Assembly: GCA_024362935.1 (NCBI GenBank)
Contig: JANCRA010000019.1
Span: 8,242,501 to 8,306,500 of the forward strand
Origin: Setophaga petechia
Lineage: Eukaryota; Chordata; Aves; Passeriformes; Parulidae
Direction: 5' to 3'
Length of the DNA: 64,000 bases
Of this stretch, positions 1 to 12,738 are shown piece by piece. The position numbers and the translations under genes are program-made. The notes under the pieces are model-generated. The model ran no database searches, was not told the origin of the DNA, and saw nothing but the letters and a program-made list of their open reading frames with translations. Numbering within the stretch: position 1 is the first letter of the stretch; each line of letters opens with the position of its first letter.

Positions 1-2730
1 TGCATGGGATTTATTTCTGCCATCTCAGAAATGGGATTCAATGTTTTGTGTTCATACAGATGCTCCAGTAGGTCTGTGGTTTTGTTGGAAATATATTGCT
101 CATTTTGTCAACAGAGAAAATTGGATTTGTGATTTATGATGAAGGCAGCATTCAGTCCTGGCTGGGGTGACACAATCAGCCTTCCTTTTACATTCACTTT
201 TAAAGAATGCCTTGAAACCAGTCTAAATCAGTGATGAGCTGGAACTGGGATTGAGTGACACCTTCAGGTGAGGGACTCAGCTCCCCAGCAGTGGTGGGGA
301 TGGTGTGATAGCAGAGCAGCTTGGCAGGACAGGTTATCTTTATGAAGCAGGCATGGGCAGATGAAAAAAGAGACGCCATGTGTCCTCATTTGAGGTTTGG
401 CACCTTAGTTTTTAAATCCCATTATTTGTCTGGTTTAGGCATCTTAACTCTGTCATGCAGGGTTAAGTAGTTTCAGTCAACTACTAGAAAACTTTGCTGA
501 TACTCATCTCTTAATAAAGATAAAGCAGTAGATACAAGACTGGCATACCTCTACCCACTTTCTGAGTTTGGGATGAATTTCTTATGTTACTTTGGGCAGC
601 CAATATCAATCCTGTATTAACTTCCAGTTTGGAGATTTACTTTTGTTTACAGAAGAGGGGAGATCTCTAAGTGTGGCTGTGTATCACATATCTTAGAGGA
701 GAATGGATATGTAGCAATCTTAGGGTAGTCTGATACTCTCTGGGAGGACAGGAGTGGAGGAGTGGTTTAAGCAGACTTTCTAAGAAACAGTCTGTGGCAC
801 CTGTGAGGACAGGGTGGACAGCATCCCTAGTTCAGGCATCCCAGGGACAAGCCTGTTGTGTATCTGATCATGCAATCAGCATGTGAAAGGGGTCTGAAGC
901 ATTGCCAAAAATTTACTGGATTTACTGAGGAGTCTGCAACAAACCTCAGCACTCATTCAATTGACTGGTCAGTATTTCTGGTTGCTGGATTTACTCCACT
1001 ATGCATTTTCATCCTGGAAGTGCACAGTGCTCTGAGCCTGGTGTCCCTCTGTGATATGTCCCTGCCAACCACCCAGTGCCAGCTCCTTTGCCCCCGGCCT
1101 TCTGAGCTCAGCAGACAGTGTGCCCCAGGCACAGAAGCTGCAGGAGAGAGAAGATGTGTCTCTCTCCTGCAAACCAAATGATCTGGGTTAGCAGGAGCTT
1201 TGCTTCAGGAGGAGCTTCTATGAGAGCTTCACCTTTCTCCACAATGTCCTTATGCCAGCTCTTTTTCTTCTGCAGGATGGAGGAGCTATGAGAGAGGAGA
1301 TGAGGAAGAGAACTTGAGCTGTCTCCTCCTTTTTCCTATAATCCTTCTCTGTCCTTGTAATCTACTCCTGCTTCCCATCTCACTCTTCAGTGCTTCTTCC
1401 TCTATTCCCAACACCTTCTCCTCATTTTGCCTGGTTAATAGCATTTCTCTTTACCTCTCTGTGTCTTGTCATTTCTCACTTTTCTTATGTCTGTCCCCAC
1501 ACTCACAATTCCAGGTTTTGGGTTTCTTTAGTTTGTTTGGTTTTTTTTGTTTTCTTGGAGTCCCTACACTGCCTTCCTCTCTCCATTTAATTAAATGCAG
1601 TGGTCATGACTCGATACAGATTTTGTTTTCTTTAGGATGATGAGGATTTTATGGTTTCTTAAAATTGGTGGTCAGGAAAAATTTCCAGCATTATCGTCAT
1701 CATAACTTCACCTAACCCCTCAGATAGGCAAAAACCATTCAAAAGAATCTGGAGATTCTAATTTCTAAAATGAGCCTTTTCAAGAGCATTGTTTTAGTGA
1801 AGGGTCATTAAATTAAACAGTAATACAAAGCCTCACTTTGAGTGTCAAATTTGCATATTATACAGAAGTTTGGATGCTCATTGACAAGTTGTTGTGAGAC
1901 ACAGGGTCAAAAGCCTTATTGGCCTTACTGGAGCTGGATGTTCATCTCCAGTTAAATAGGTTGTGAGCAGTTTGTGAAGATCTGTAGCTTAACATGTGGA
2001 CTCTATGGCATGTATTTCCCATACAGCAACCAAGAAGAAAATATCCTCAGTGTATTCTAACAGCAAACACCTCAACAGCTGTAGTCAATGGTGGTATAGA
2101 CTGAGGAGTTATACACACAAGTGTGTAACCATGCACAAGTGCAGCACTTGTGTTGAGTTTTACAGCTGTAATCATTAATTGCATCATCATCATAACAATG
2201 GAGACCTAAATTGCCTTGTGTTCCAGTGCCAAAACTGGTATGCTCAACCATCTGCATGAAGAACTCTGTAATATACAGACACATCTTCAAGACATAATGC
2301 TATGCATGCCTTCAGTTTTCTTTCTTGACTTCTAACAACATGTACCTTTAGACATGAGGTTGGAGAAAAGGGGAATGAACTATCCTGTGATATGGGAAAA
2401 TGTCCTCTTATCTAGGGAAAAACATAATTTTACCATTCAAAAATGAAAGAAATGATTCATGGAGTTCCTCTGAAGGTTGCAGTGCCCTAGAACACTGCTG
2501 TAAATCATGTATGGTTTGTTTTTGCTGGGTTTTTTTTTTTCAAATGTAATTTTAAAAAGACTCAATTTGTTTTTACATAGTCAAAATTTTTATAGTGTGT
2601 TTGTTTAAGAAAAAAAATACGCAATATTTCATGTGCGTAGAGCTTAGAAATGCAATGCTTAGAAATGGTTAAGTCAGGGCAATTCATTTGTAGACATTAT
2701 TTTTAAATAGCCATTCTGACCTTACTGCAG
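1..2730. other. Non-coding stretch, no gene supported
   Basis: AT-rich unique sequence. A strongly pyrimidine-biased tract runs about 1315-1600. ORFs here are under 110 codons, overlap one another on both strands, and lack recognisable domains. It may be intronic or upstream of FAM110B. Confidence 0.6.
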
Positions 2731-2748
2731 TAATATCTCATGTTACAG

Positions 2749-2946
2749 AAAAGGCTGTTTAATGCAAAGAGTTTTGACAAACAAGACCCCACAGCTAATC
2801 AGAAGAGCAGCTCAAATCCGCAGTTGTCAGAATTAGGCCGCTCTATTGTATCCCCCTGGCTGAACATTATCATTTTTCTGATGGTACTGGTTTTACTATG
2901 CTCATTTTTAATTGTGCCTACTGTATTGCCTCTCAAAGGTGGCCTT
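2749..2946 (+). other. Exon-like ORF segment, 66 codons, predicted single membrane span; unidentified
   Basis: I do not recognise the product. The segment is bounded by TTACAG on the left and by CTT|GTAAGT on the right, is exactly 66 codons, and is open in phase 0 at both ends. The translation has a polar first half rich in K, N, Q and S (about residues 1-32) and then a strongly hydrophobic stretch from SPWLNIIIFL to FLIVPTVL (about residues 35-60). Read without splicing, it is a 72-residue ORF from an ATG at 2740 (C at -3) to TAA at 2956, with a stop just upstream at 2731. Alternatives are an exon of an unannotated gene or lncRNA, a small membrane micropeptide, a decayed retroviral envelope transmembrane fragment, or chance. 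The acceptor has only a weak pyrimidine tract, and no partner exon was identified. Confidence 0.3.
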
Positions 2947-4053
2947 GTAAGTTTTTAATATCAGTAGCAGACATTAATTAGCTTTATTTTAATATTTTTT
3001 TCTAAAGATTAAATGCTTATGTTCCTGCATAGAATTTATTAAAACGAATTTTCCATGTAACAAGCTGTTAAAGTAAGAAAATATTTAAATATAAATAATT
3101 AGGTGGCTTTCTGGGTTCTTGCTTTTAAAATCTTGACAAGTATTATAAGAAGTATTCTGTGTTATAAGAAATATGCTTAGGCACTGTTTCTTTCAAATGT
3201 GTTTTCACAACATGTAAGAAACTTCAGGAAGGTGCTATTAAGCTTTGTTTTGAAACTTTGAAAATAAGCATTTTCAAAATATTCTTTTACTATATATATC
3301 TCTAAAGGAAAGGAAATTTTAAGTATGGTATCTTTTTCTATTTATAATAGCTCTTTGTGGTTTCTGATTTTTTCACTGCATAAATTGTTGGAATTGTTTT
3401 TCTTTTCTGGGCTGTATTTGTTTACGTTGGGTCTTCATGTATTTGAACATTTCTGGAGTTTTGCAGGATGAGTAATTGCAAGGGAGTGTCTAACTGACGC
3501 TGTTTTCATTGTGGGTTTATGGTTATTTCTCACATAAAATCTGTTCATACCTATGATATTATGCTCCTTTAATATATTTCTCAGTGTAAACAGTTTTAGA
3601 GAACTTTCATCAATAACCAAGAGTCTAAACATGGCAGCTTGATATTTCAGGGCCTTGGGCCTTTTATGACAGTTGGGTAAATTTTTTGCCATTCCCACAT
3701 GAACAAGCTGCCAGCAGTGTTTATGTACATAAAATCAGAGATTGCTGAACTCTCTTGAGAAATGAGAGATTGAATCAAATCCCCAGTCCTCAAACTGGGA
3801 CGAGTTTCTGACTTCCTGAGGAAGAACTGAGTTGGTCTTCCTATTTCAGCTGAAATGTCCTACTTGCTAGAAATTATTTAATTGTACTGGATCAGGGTTA
3901 GTAACCCAATTTCCTTGTCAAGTACCATATGTAATCTTTTTTTGCTCTTTTCTTTATTTAAAGAAAACTTGCAAATACTTTTTTTTTGTTTATTTGTTTT
4001 AAAGTGGAGGCTCTTGCAAGCAAGTGCTGGAAAAGGATCTGTCTCTACATACT

Positions 4054-4340
4054 GAATCACAAATTTGTTAGGGTTGGAAGGCACATCTGGAGATCTGGAC
4101 CACATCCAACCCATCTGCCAAGTCAAGGTCACCTGGAGCAGGTGACACAGGAAGGTGTCCAGGTGGATTTTGAATGTCTCCAGAGTGGGGCACTCCACAG
4201 CCTCCCTGGGCAGCCTGTTCCGGTGCTCTGCTGCCCTCAGTGTAAGGAAGCTCTTCCTCTGTGGAACTTCCTCTGTTTCTGTTTCTGGCCATTACTCCTT
4301 ATCCTGTCACTGGCACCACTGGAAAGAGTCTGGCACCCTT
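4054..4340 (-). repeat. CR1 LINE 3' fragment
   Basis: The plus strand reads as the reverse complement of a CR1 3' region: a GGGTTGGAAGG motif, then CATCCAACCC, then CTGGGCAGCCTGTTCCGGTG, then the stretch reading CTTATCCTGTCACTGG. The element is 5'-truncated and diverged. Apparent ORFs here on both strands are by-products of the repeat. Confidence 0.8.
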
Positions 4341-5950
4341 GACAGCCACATTTGAGACATTTGTATAATGCAAGGGGTAGCCTGGCACTTTGAGTGTCTG
4401 CCCTGGAAGGCTGCTTCCAGTGCGGACTCCAAATCTAGTGGAGGAGGAAGTGTTTACTTTGTCATCCTCCCCAGCTCTGACTGTGTTGTAAGGTCTGGCA
4501 GGTACCTGCTGGATGAGACAATGTGGCTGACCAAGGAGAGGAGATCCCTGGTTTTTCTGCAGTTTAGGAATTATCATTAGGCTTAGTTGCTTGCATGGCT
4601 TTTGGTAGAAATAAGAACTTCACTTAAGCTAGGTGGCATGGGTGCTTGGGGCATGCCCATGGGGCCTCTTTCCCTCTTTCCCTGAACATGCCTTCTATCC
4701 TACATGCTCGTGGTCATTCCAGATTTTTCACAGTTCCCTTCCATAGAAGTGAAACAGGGGAGATGGGCAGCTATAGGAGACATATGGGAGATGAGCAAAG
4801 TGTCCAGGTTTTGACTTGGTTTGATGTTCAGGACATAGCTGAGGCCTTGTAGGCAGGCAGAAGAGCTCAGAAGTGATTCTCAATGTATTAGTTGAGTAGT
4901 GGCAGAGGAACATGTGCTTTGTGGTGAGATCCAAGCCTTTAATGAGTATTCCTGTCACTTTAATGGTGAACAGAGTCTCTGTTTCCCCACAGAAAATGCC
5001 TTTTAGGTGTGTGTATTTCAGTGCTGATGAGTTTTGAAGGCTCAGCTTGATGTTGCCGTGCAGCAATAGCCAGGAAGGAGATGAACATACAGAAGTCTTC
5101 TGGTCATGGGCCCTTAAATCTTTGACTACAAGGCTGTGTTGTTAGGCACACTGCACATTTACTATAAACATTCATTTCGAAAGTCTATACTTGCATTTAT
5201 CCATTTAAATCTGGTTTGATTTTTTAGTATTTCCAAGATAAAAAGTTCTTCTAAGCCAAAGTGGTTTATGTTTTAGGGCACACTCCATTGTGTAATTAAG
5301 GTCACGTCCCTTAGTCTAATCCCGTAGACTGCACTGCTATGCTGCAGTAGAGTGCTTTAACATTCATACAAGTTTTCAAACATTTAAAGGATTTGGGACT
5401 ATGTTTAATTTATCCCAGTGTGACAAATGGTTCAGAATTGGCATTTTGAAAATACTGCTATCAAGATGTATCTCCTGTAGGTGAGTTTATAATTTTTTTG
5501 GTGAGGGATGCTGCAGAAGTTACTGAGCTGCCTGATTACTGATGAGACTTGTGCTTCTGCTGTTGAGGACCAGACTTAGCAGTGTTGTTGGGGGGACCAT
5601 GTGGGTGATGGAGCCTGAGAATCCTGCTAGTGAGGTGATGTGTCTGTGTTAATACTAGAAGGAGGGTGTTTTGCAGATGTATCTCCACATTTTTGCAGAT
5701 AGATTTTTATTTCCTTCTTTGCAAGTGCATATGATTTCTACGAAACTTATTGCCATAATATTTAGGTGGCTTCAAATGTCTCACTCTGAAAGGGGGCTTG
5801 TTAAGAATTACCATGGACTTGTGATGGGAACTAAAATGAAAAGTTTTCAATTCAAAACATTTTTGCTGATCTTCATAATAGAAATCATTTTTTGGTTGTG
5901 TCTCCCTGTTTTCCCCTACTTTGCAGCAGTGAACCCCCTATTAACTATTT

Positions 5951-5969
5951 CCCCCCCCCCCCCCCCCCC
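5951..5969. repeat. Poly-C tract (19 C)
   Basis: Nineteen consecutive C on the plus strand, i.e. poly-G on the minus strand. Such tracts are prone to slippage and assembly error. Confidence 0.97.
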
Positions 5970-6640
5970 ACATTGGAAGCACTACTACCAGGAAAAAAAA
6001 GGTGGTTTACCAGGATGCAAAATCCAAACATGACCATGAAGGACATCTACCAGTAGCAAGAAGATGAGATGCTAGCTTTTCCTATCAGTAGAAGAAAAGG
6101 GGAGGGTAGTGCAGATAGCACTGCTGCTTTCATCAGAGCAGCAGTTACTGCATCTTGCAGAAGTAGGAGAGCAGTAAAAGCCTCCCATATTCCAGAGAAG
6201 AGGGACCAAGCAGGTGGGACTTGGTACAGCAGGGACCTATATCAGGGTTTGATGAACCTCTGAAATGTAGCTGAACACCAGAGCCAAGTATCCTGTATTG
6301 AAGAAGGGGTTGTGTTGATCTCTAAAAGTGCATAAAAGATCCTAGGAAAACTGTGTATGCTCAGGAGCCCACAGGATAAACTGGGAGTTGTGGCCTTGTA
6401 AGGAGGAGGCTGTGAATTTAAAACATGATGGTTATGGAGAGATGTAGAATTGAAAGTATAAAAGCAGTTTAGATTTGAGACCATTGCCACTGGCTGATGA
6501 ATAAGTAGTAAGAGTGTTTTCTAAAACTTTGTGAAGTGTTTAGAGCATTATTCTCATAAAATGCACACTGAAATAGAAATATTCACATAGGGCTACAAAT
6601 GCAGTAAAACATCATATTCCTTATTATAATTTGTAGGCCC

Positions 6641-6690
6641 TTTTTTTTTTTTTTTTTTGGTTTTTTTTTGGTTTTTTTTTGTTTTGTTTA
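6641..6690. repeat. Poly-T tract with GG interruptions
   Basis: Eighteen T, then GG, nine T, GG, ten T and a TTTTG tail. On the minus strand this reads as an A-rich tail, but no retroposed body was recognised beside it. Confidence 0.9.
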
Positions 6691-9600
6691 AATGTGTGAC
6701 TGAAATTTTTGCAAAGAACACAATGCTGTCTAAGCAACACGGGTCCAAAGAAAACAAAACTGATTTACAAACACAACTTTTACAAACACAGCTTGTAGTA
6801 TTGCTCTAAATAATAAGACATTTTCTTTTGGTTTGTACTGTCTCATTGGAAGATAGGGGAATTTAATTTCTGGGCTTTCTTCTGCATTTATGCAGCCTGT
6901 TGAAAGAGATCAGAGTTTTCATCATTGTGAGGTATCTATGGGGCAGTATTTAACCCAGAAGCATAACTAGGAGTGGATTACTGCTACTGGGTAGGAGATG
7001 TAACAGTGATGGATTTCAGAACTAAAAAGAAACAAAATACTTTCTAAAGTTTTTTCTTTCAAAGAGGCATCTCTATCCAGCTCCCAGTGAGACCTAGGCA
7101 TACATTACAGGGTTAGTTTGTAAGTATAGCTGCTAGGTTACTTTCCTGTTTTCCAGATGTTTTTACCTCCATGGATTTCCCAGCAGCTATTTCAGCTTAA
7201 CAGTGTTAGCATTTCTGGTTATGGCAATGTCTTGCTTTAAACCTCATCATTTTCAGTGCACATTGAAATAGAAAGAGTACTCAGTGGTGACACTGTTTTA
7301 TTTATGGACAGTTTTGTCTTAAAAGCCTTTGATGTAAGAGGAAAGCAGAATTAGCAAAGATATATCAGCCTGTATTATACTCAGCTATGCAAGCTATTGC
7401 AAACAATGCTAGCTGTAGTTTGGGTTTTTTTGGTTGGCAGTAACACATCAGCAGTGAAAAGTGACCGCCTTTGCCAAAGTTACTACCTTCCCACTTGGTG
7501 GAAATTTCTCTTGCCTACATTGTTCTGCCACTCTTAGTTTCAGGTCACTGTAGTTCACATTACTCATGACCTTTTGAAGGTTTAAATGTATACTTGAACA
7601 GATGCCTGTTACTTTTCACTGTACCACGTTTTAGGGAGGAACAGAGTTGAAAACAGGCACTTCCATTTGTATTTTGAGTGATGGTAGATCTGAAACACTA
7701 TTTCATCTCCTCATGCTTTATCTTGACAGTTAATATTATATGAGACCAAGACTACACAGCATACACATCTTTATCTAAAATTGGCTTAAAAAATGAAATA
7801 CTGCTGCCATTCTGGATATGGATGACCTTTTATCAATTTCAGCCAAGTTTACTTAGGCTTTACCTGGTTTTTTTTTAAACTTAGTAACTTATATATGTGA
7901 GGTTTACATTGGCAATTATCCACAGAATAACTTGTATCAGTTTTAGGCATACATATTAGTGTAACTTAGCACACAAATCTGTGGCCAGTGATTCTCAGTG
8001 AAGCTCTCATTTGTAGGCTTTGCAGTGACTGTTAAATAACCAGTATCTTCATAATGACACCTGCAGCTCTGAAGTGCACCCAGGTATTAGGGGAACCTGA
8101 CATTTTCCATCTGTGTCCTGCATTCCTGTGTAGGTTTTGTTTTGTGATCTCTTTGAGTCCTGTTGCAGCCACTTCTTGATTATTTATACTGGAATTTATG
8201 TCATGTTATGGTGCATCTTGAGGTAGTGGTAGTTATATTTTATCACCTGGAAAATAAAATTGACACAGGCCTTTAAATATCAAGGAAGGCAGAGTAAAGG
8301 CTGCCAGCCTTCATTATATTTATCCACTGTACATCATCCTCCCTTCTGTGCAATCCCTTCATCTGCTGTCCCAGAGGGATGAATTAGGAGAATGAGCTTC
8401 ATTGTAACTTTGTCAGGTGAAGCAATGTCCTCACCAAAGTCAAGGACAAAAATTTCGCTCATTTCATTTGGACCACATTTTCACATGGCTTTTTTGCTGC
8501 TTTTTCTGTAGCTTGAATACTGCTAAAATATGTCATGCCTTTCTGTGGATACTTTTATACAAAGACTGGGTGAAACGTGGCCAAATGCGTAGGAGCTACA
8601 GGACACCACAGAACGGAGGAGGGAAGTGTGTCATTTACTGTCAGTTGACACCATTCAGTCTGTGTTTAGAATGCAGTTTTAGGTATGAGAGGAAAAAATG
8701 AACTCTATTATTGTACAATACTGTTGTATTCATAATAGTGCTAGAAATAAATACTTGCCACAATGGAGTCTGATCATAAATTTCTCATACATTTCAAGAA
8801 ACTGCATATTTAAAATACATAGACCTAGAATTCCAAAGTTTCTGCATAGTTTATCTCTTCCTACTGCCTTGGTTTTAAAGTAAGGAAAGAATATTTTATA
8901 GGAGATTTATTTGTAGTTAATGTTAGTCGTGTAGCTGTTGCTGCTCTAGGCTGTGTTGTGTTCCCCTAAATCATGCAGATAGAGCATTGGTTATTTAAAT
9001 ATGAATATCTGAAAAGCATATTATGGACTCAAGAGTGATTAAATTGTGATGCCTAGAATGAAGTAAGTGATTTGAATCTCTGCCTCTGCCACAAAGGAAT
9101 CCTGAATTGAAGAGTCTGGCTGAAAATGCAGTTTTAAAACCCCAAAACTTTGTGCATTTTGTATGCTACTCAGCAGGTATGCAATAGTTGTGGGATATTA
9201 GAGGAGCTCAGTAAGACCTTTCAGAAAGGTTTTATTAATGTATACATGGTGTTAAATAGAACTATATTTGAATGCATCTATAAGATTTTTGTCTTTTTCT
9301 TGAAATAATTTCTTAAGTCTAGTAGTTTTGTAGGGAAGAGCAGTAATGGAAATCCAGAGTAAATCCTGAAAAACACAGTTGAGTCCATAGAAGGATTACA
9401 CCTGTACAGCAGATCTCTGGATGTAAACAGAGAGAAAGGAACATTTCTTGGGTCCCTAGATATATTTCACACGTTTTCTGGGAGTGGTGAAGAAAACCTA
9501 TTTGCCTTTGAGTTTCTGCAGGATATTACTAGTACCAGAGATGTACCCAATAGGGAAAGGGAATTCAGATGCCTAAGCCATGAGTTTGGAGTTTAAGCCA

Positions 9601-12392
9601 GAAAAAAGCCGCTTCTGTGCCCTAGTTGCTGCAATGATGATCTTCACAACTGGAATCTCAGTCTTCCTGAGACAACACTGTACTGCTGCTCTCAGCCTCT
9701 TATCATTAACAATAAAATTAATAAGTAGGAAGGCTCTGTAGTGTCACTGTGGTGTTTCAGGTGCCCATGGACAGAAGAGGAGCTGGTAAAAAAACTTGAA
9801 CTTGTTTTCCTAGGTAGCGGTAGAAACAGCCTGCAGCCATCACCAGCACAGGCAGGAGTTTCATTAGATTTTACATTCATCCACCTCTCTTTCATCACAC
9901 TTTCTTTTTTTACTGTATCTGGTTAGTAATTTTTATCTCTCCGAGATGAGAATACTGAATAAGCTTTCTGGTGATATTCAAATACAGCACTTCAATGAAA
10001 TGGAGTAATTTAAGCAATGTAAAAAAAGTTGATCCCTTTTTATATTATAGCTGTATGTTCCTTAATTTATAGCAGCAGCCCCACAGGTACAAAGCCTCCG
10101 TGGCTGGCCACGTAACCACTTGGCTGTTACCCCCCAGGCTCCCTGTGCTGGCTCAGGTGGACATTTCTGTCTTGGCTCCTCACCAGGTCCTTGCTTTTCT
10201 CTCTAGACATGCCTGAAGCACACTGCCAGTTGTAGCATATTTCCATTGACTCCAGGGCACCTGGCTCCTTACACGCTTGCAGGCAAGCACACTTGTTCTC
10301 TCAAATGAACACACATGCATGATGGGATTTGTTTTTCTTCTTTTTTCCCCCTTTTAAGTGTGGTGCTGAAGCCAATGTGGATGCTCAGCCTACTAGGCAA
10401 TGCTTGCTGACATTGATGAAGGCTATCCAAAGTGAAGAAGTTGTTAAATGCTGGGAAAAAACTTCCAAAAGCAGCCTCCAGCTGGAGGCCTGGGTTCCCG
10501 AAGCTCTGATCTGTAGCGGCATGCGGAGCCACTCACCAGGAGGAGAATGGACTTGGCAGCTCTCCTCAGGGGCAGGACCATGGTCACCTTCAATGACAGT
10601 GGTCTAGCAGGAGAGTTCTCTTGCTTGCTCAAGTAGTATTAACTTGGTTGGGTGAACAGTGTTACGTACAAAGAGCTCGGTTGTTTGTGGGGGTTTTCTT
10701 CCTCTTGACAAAGCCCCTGCTCTCACGCAGATTTGATTTCTGCACACAAGTATTAAATACACACATCAATGGGGTATTTCTACAGGCACTTAGCCATCCA
10801 CTCTGAGCTGGCAGTGTGGAAAGATTTGCTTTGTGTGTACGGAAGAGAGACGTGTGTGCAGATGCAAGTTGGAATTGCCTTCTGCACATTTGGAAGTTTC
10901 ATACTTAATTTCAAAACAGTACCAATAAATATGTTGATTCAAATGAGGAAAGCTTTTTCTCTTTCAGGAAGACTTAGTTTAAATTCAGGAAGTCAAACTG
11001 CTGAGGAGTTAGCACTAGGATTTATAAAACAACATTGAAAGAGAAGCTTAATTAACATTTCACTATCCTTTCAGTTGCACTGAATCTGTGTCTCGTTTAT
11101 CACCCACCTAAATATGTTAGTTTGTATTTGAAGAATGCTTGTGACAGTGAGCCTTCAGGAGAAAGCTCAGCTTTTTCCTATAATCTCATTATAGCATTTG
11201 TATATTTTATTTGCTCGCTTTGACCTTGGATAATATGTAGAAAGGATTTAATGTATATATATCACATGTTTCTGGTCATCAGTGATTTAGGTTGTTTTGT
11301 TTTTACTGTTAATGTAACTTGAGCTGGAATTTCAAGTTGGGTATTGATGGATGAGAACGCATAGGATGACAGCAACATGAAAGCAAATCATCCCAGGGAA
11401 GGATGCTGTTCTGTGTTCTTTAAGATAGAGTGAAGAAGGAACAGCTGCTTTTCTTTCTCTCCCTGAAGATCACAGTGATAATAGAAATGGGATATTAAAG
11501 AGGGCAGCATAGATTAATGGGGCAGTAATAAAACAAATGAGACCCATTAGCGAAATCACTGCTTGAAAAGTAGATTCCATGGTAAGTGCCCTTCAGTGCC
11601 TCGTTTAGGAAAAATTGTTTCAGCACTTGTAATATCATCCATGGTGTTGGATTTTAGGCTGTTGTGATAAAACCTTAAAATAATTTAGATGAAGAGAAAT
11701 TTTATTTGTACTTACTGCTTGATAGAAAACCTGAGTTATTATATCTATCTACATGTTGAAGACATTTAATTCTTTTTCAAGCCCAGTCACAATGGTTTTT
11801 CATGTTCCCAAAATTTTACATAAAAAAACAGAGACTTTTTTGTCCTGTTAAGCCTGTAAGGTGATCATGAGAGCTTGGAAGGCCTTCTTTTATTGCTGGA
11901 GCACCAGTGCTGTGGATACCAGTGTTCAGACAGACTAGGAACTGGAATTGATGGATTTAGTGACATCTCCTGGCTTTATGTGTTGATTCTTTATTTGATT
12001 AGCAATGAAGTATGTGCATTGCACTTAAAACTCTTCATGTCTCTGTTTGCTCTCTGCTTTTTAGACCAGATTGTTTTCTGAACAATTTAATGAGCAAGGA
12101 AATACACTTGATTGCTGAGATTTATACAGTATGTTCCCTATAAGGAGAAAAATGGGGGTTAGAGATAAAACATGTTCACAAATCTACTTAACTAAACCAG
12201 ATATATTAATATGAAGTGCTTTTTTACTGGGAGATGTGTGGCTTCAAGTCTCTGAATTGTATCATTCTGCTTCCCTTTCTCCCTCTAGAAATGTCTGTAT
12301 TGTGATGAGGCTTAATTTTTTTAGATTTTTTTTTTCCCCCAAAGTAATTTTGTTAAATCCAAGCTCAGAGTGTAAATATCAAACGATTCACA

Positions 12393-12402
12393 TCTCGTGA
12401 GA
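12393..12402. promoter_or_regulatory. TCTCGTGAGA, near-match to the TCTCGCGAGA promoter palindrome
   Basis: It lies inside the inverted repeat CATCTC-GT-GAGATG (12391-12404) at the upstream edge of the CpG island. The known palindrome TCTCGCGAGA is a CpG-island promoter element bound by BANP. Here one base differs, as CpG deamination to TpG would produce. Confidence 0.4.
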
Positions 12403-12665
12403 TGCGGAGGGGCGCTGGGCAGGAGCGGGGCAAGGGCTCTGTGCCGCTGCCTGCCCGTGCGGCGGCGGCCGCTCCCGGGCGGGTGGGCGGCGGAGGCAGA
12501 GGAGGGCCGGGAGGCGGCTGTTGCTATCGCTCTGATGTCAGGCGCTCCCGCTAACGTGTGGTTGGTTATTCTGCCTTTCAGATCGCTGCCGCTCGCTCCT
12601 GGAGCGCAGGGGGGACGGCCAGACTCCCACATCTTTCAGTGAGAAGAAAGGAGCCAGCGGAGCGG
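12395..12665. promoter_or_regulatory. CpG island over the FAM110B terminal exon boundary
   Basis: This is the only markedly GC- and CpG-rich stretch in an otherwise AT-rich window. Nine CpG dinucleotides fall within 12421-12481, including a GCGGCCGC octamer, and CpGs continue past 12660. No TATA box is evident. A one-mismatch CRE-like octamer TGATGTCA lies at 12533-12540. The island could be a promoter for short transcripts beginning next to the coding exon, or a conserved methylation-free patch inside the gene; sequence alone does not decide. Confidence 0.75.
12550..12581 (+). other. FAM110B: Splice acceptor of the FAM110B coding exon
   Basis: A branch-point-like CGCTAAC is followed about 20 bases later by a T-rich run and CTTTCAG ending at 12581. 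The spacing and composition fit a functional 3' splice site and agree with the known FAM110B structure, in which untranslated exons are spliced to one coding exon. The site lies inside the CpG island, which is unusual for an acceptor. Confidence 0.6.
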
Positions 12666-12738
12666 ACTAATACGGACTTGTGTCGGGTGCCCTTGCCCTA
12701 CAAAGGCTGCCTTTAAAAGAGAAACGCAGTGCTATTTA

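Larger units (their letters stand above)
2960..12390. other. Non-coding stretch, apart from the repeats listed within it
   Basis: AT-rich sequence holding the CR1 fragment at 4054-4340, the poly-C tract and a T-rich tract. A good polypyrimidine tract ends in TTTTAAG at about 10359, and the frame after it stays open for about 80 codons, but no convincing donor or recognisable protein follows. Likely 5' flank or 5' UTR intron of FAM110B. Confidence 0.6.

Noticed and set aside
4068..4355. Several ORFs of 66-118 codons
   Set aside because: They coincide with the CR1 fragment at 4054-4340.
10329..10607. Possible exon after a strong polypyrimidine tract near 10359
   Set aside because: The translation faintly suggests an ankyrin-like GAEANV segment, but there is no repeat consensus, no good donor, and no partner exon.
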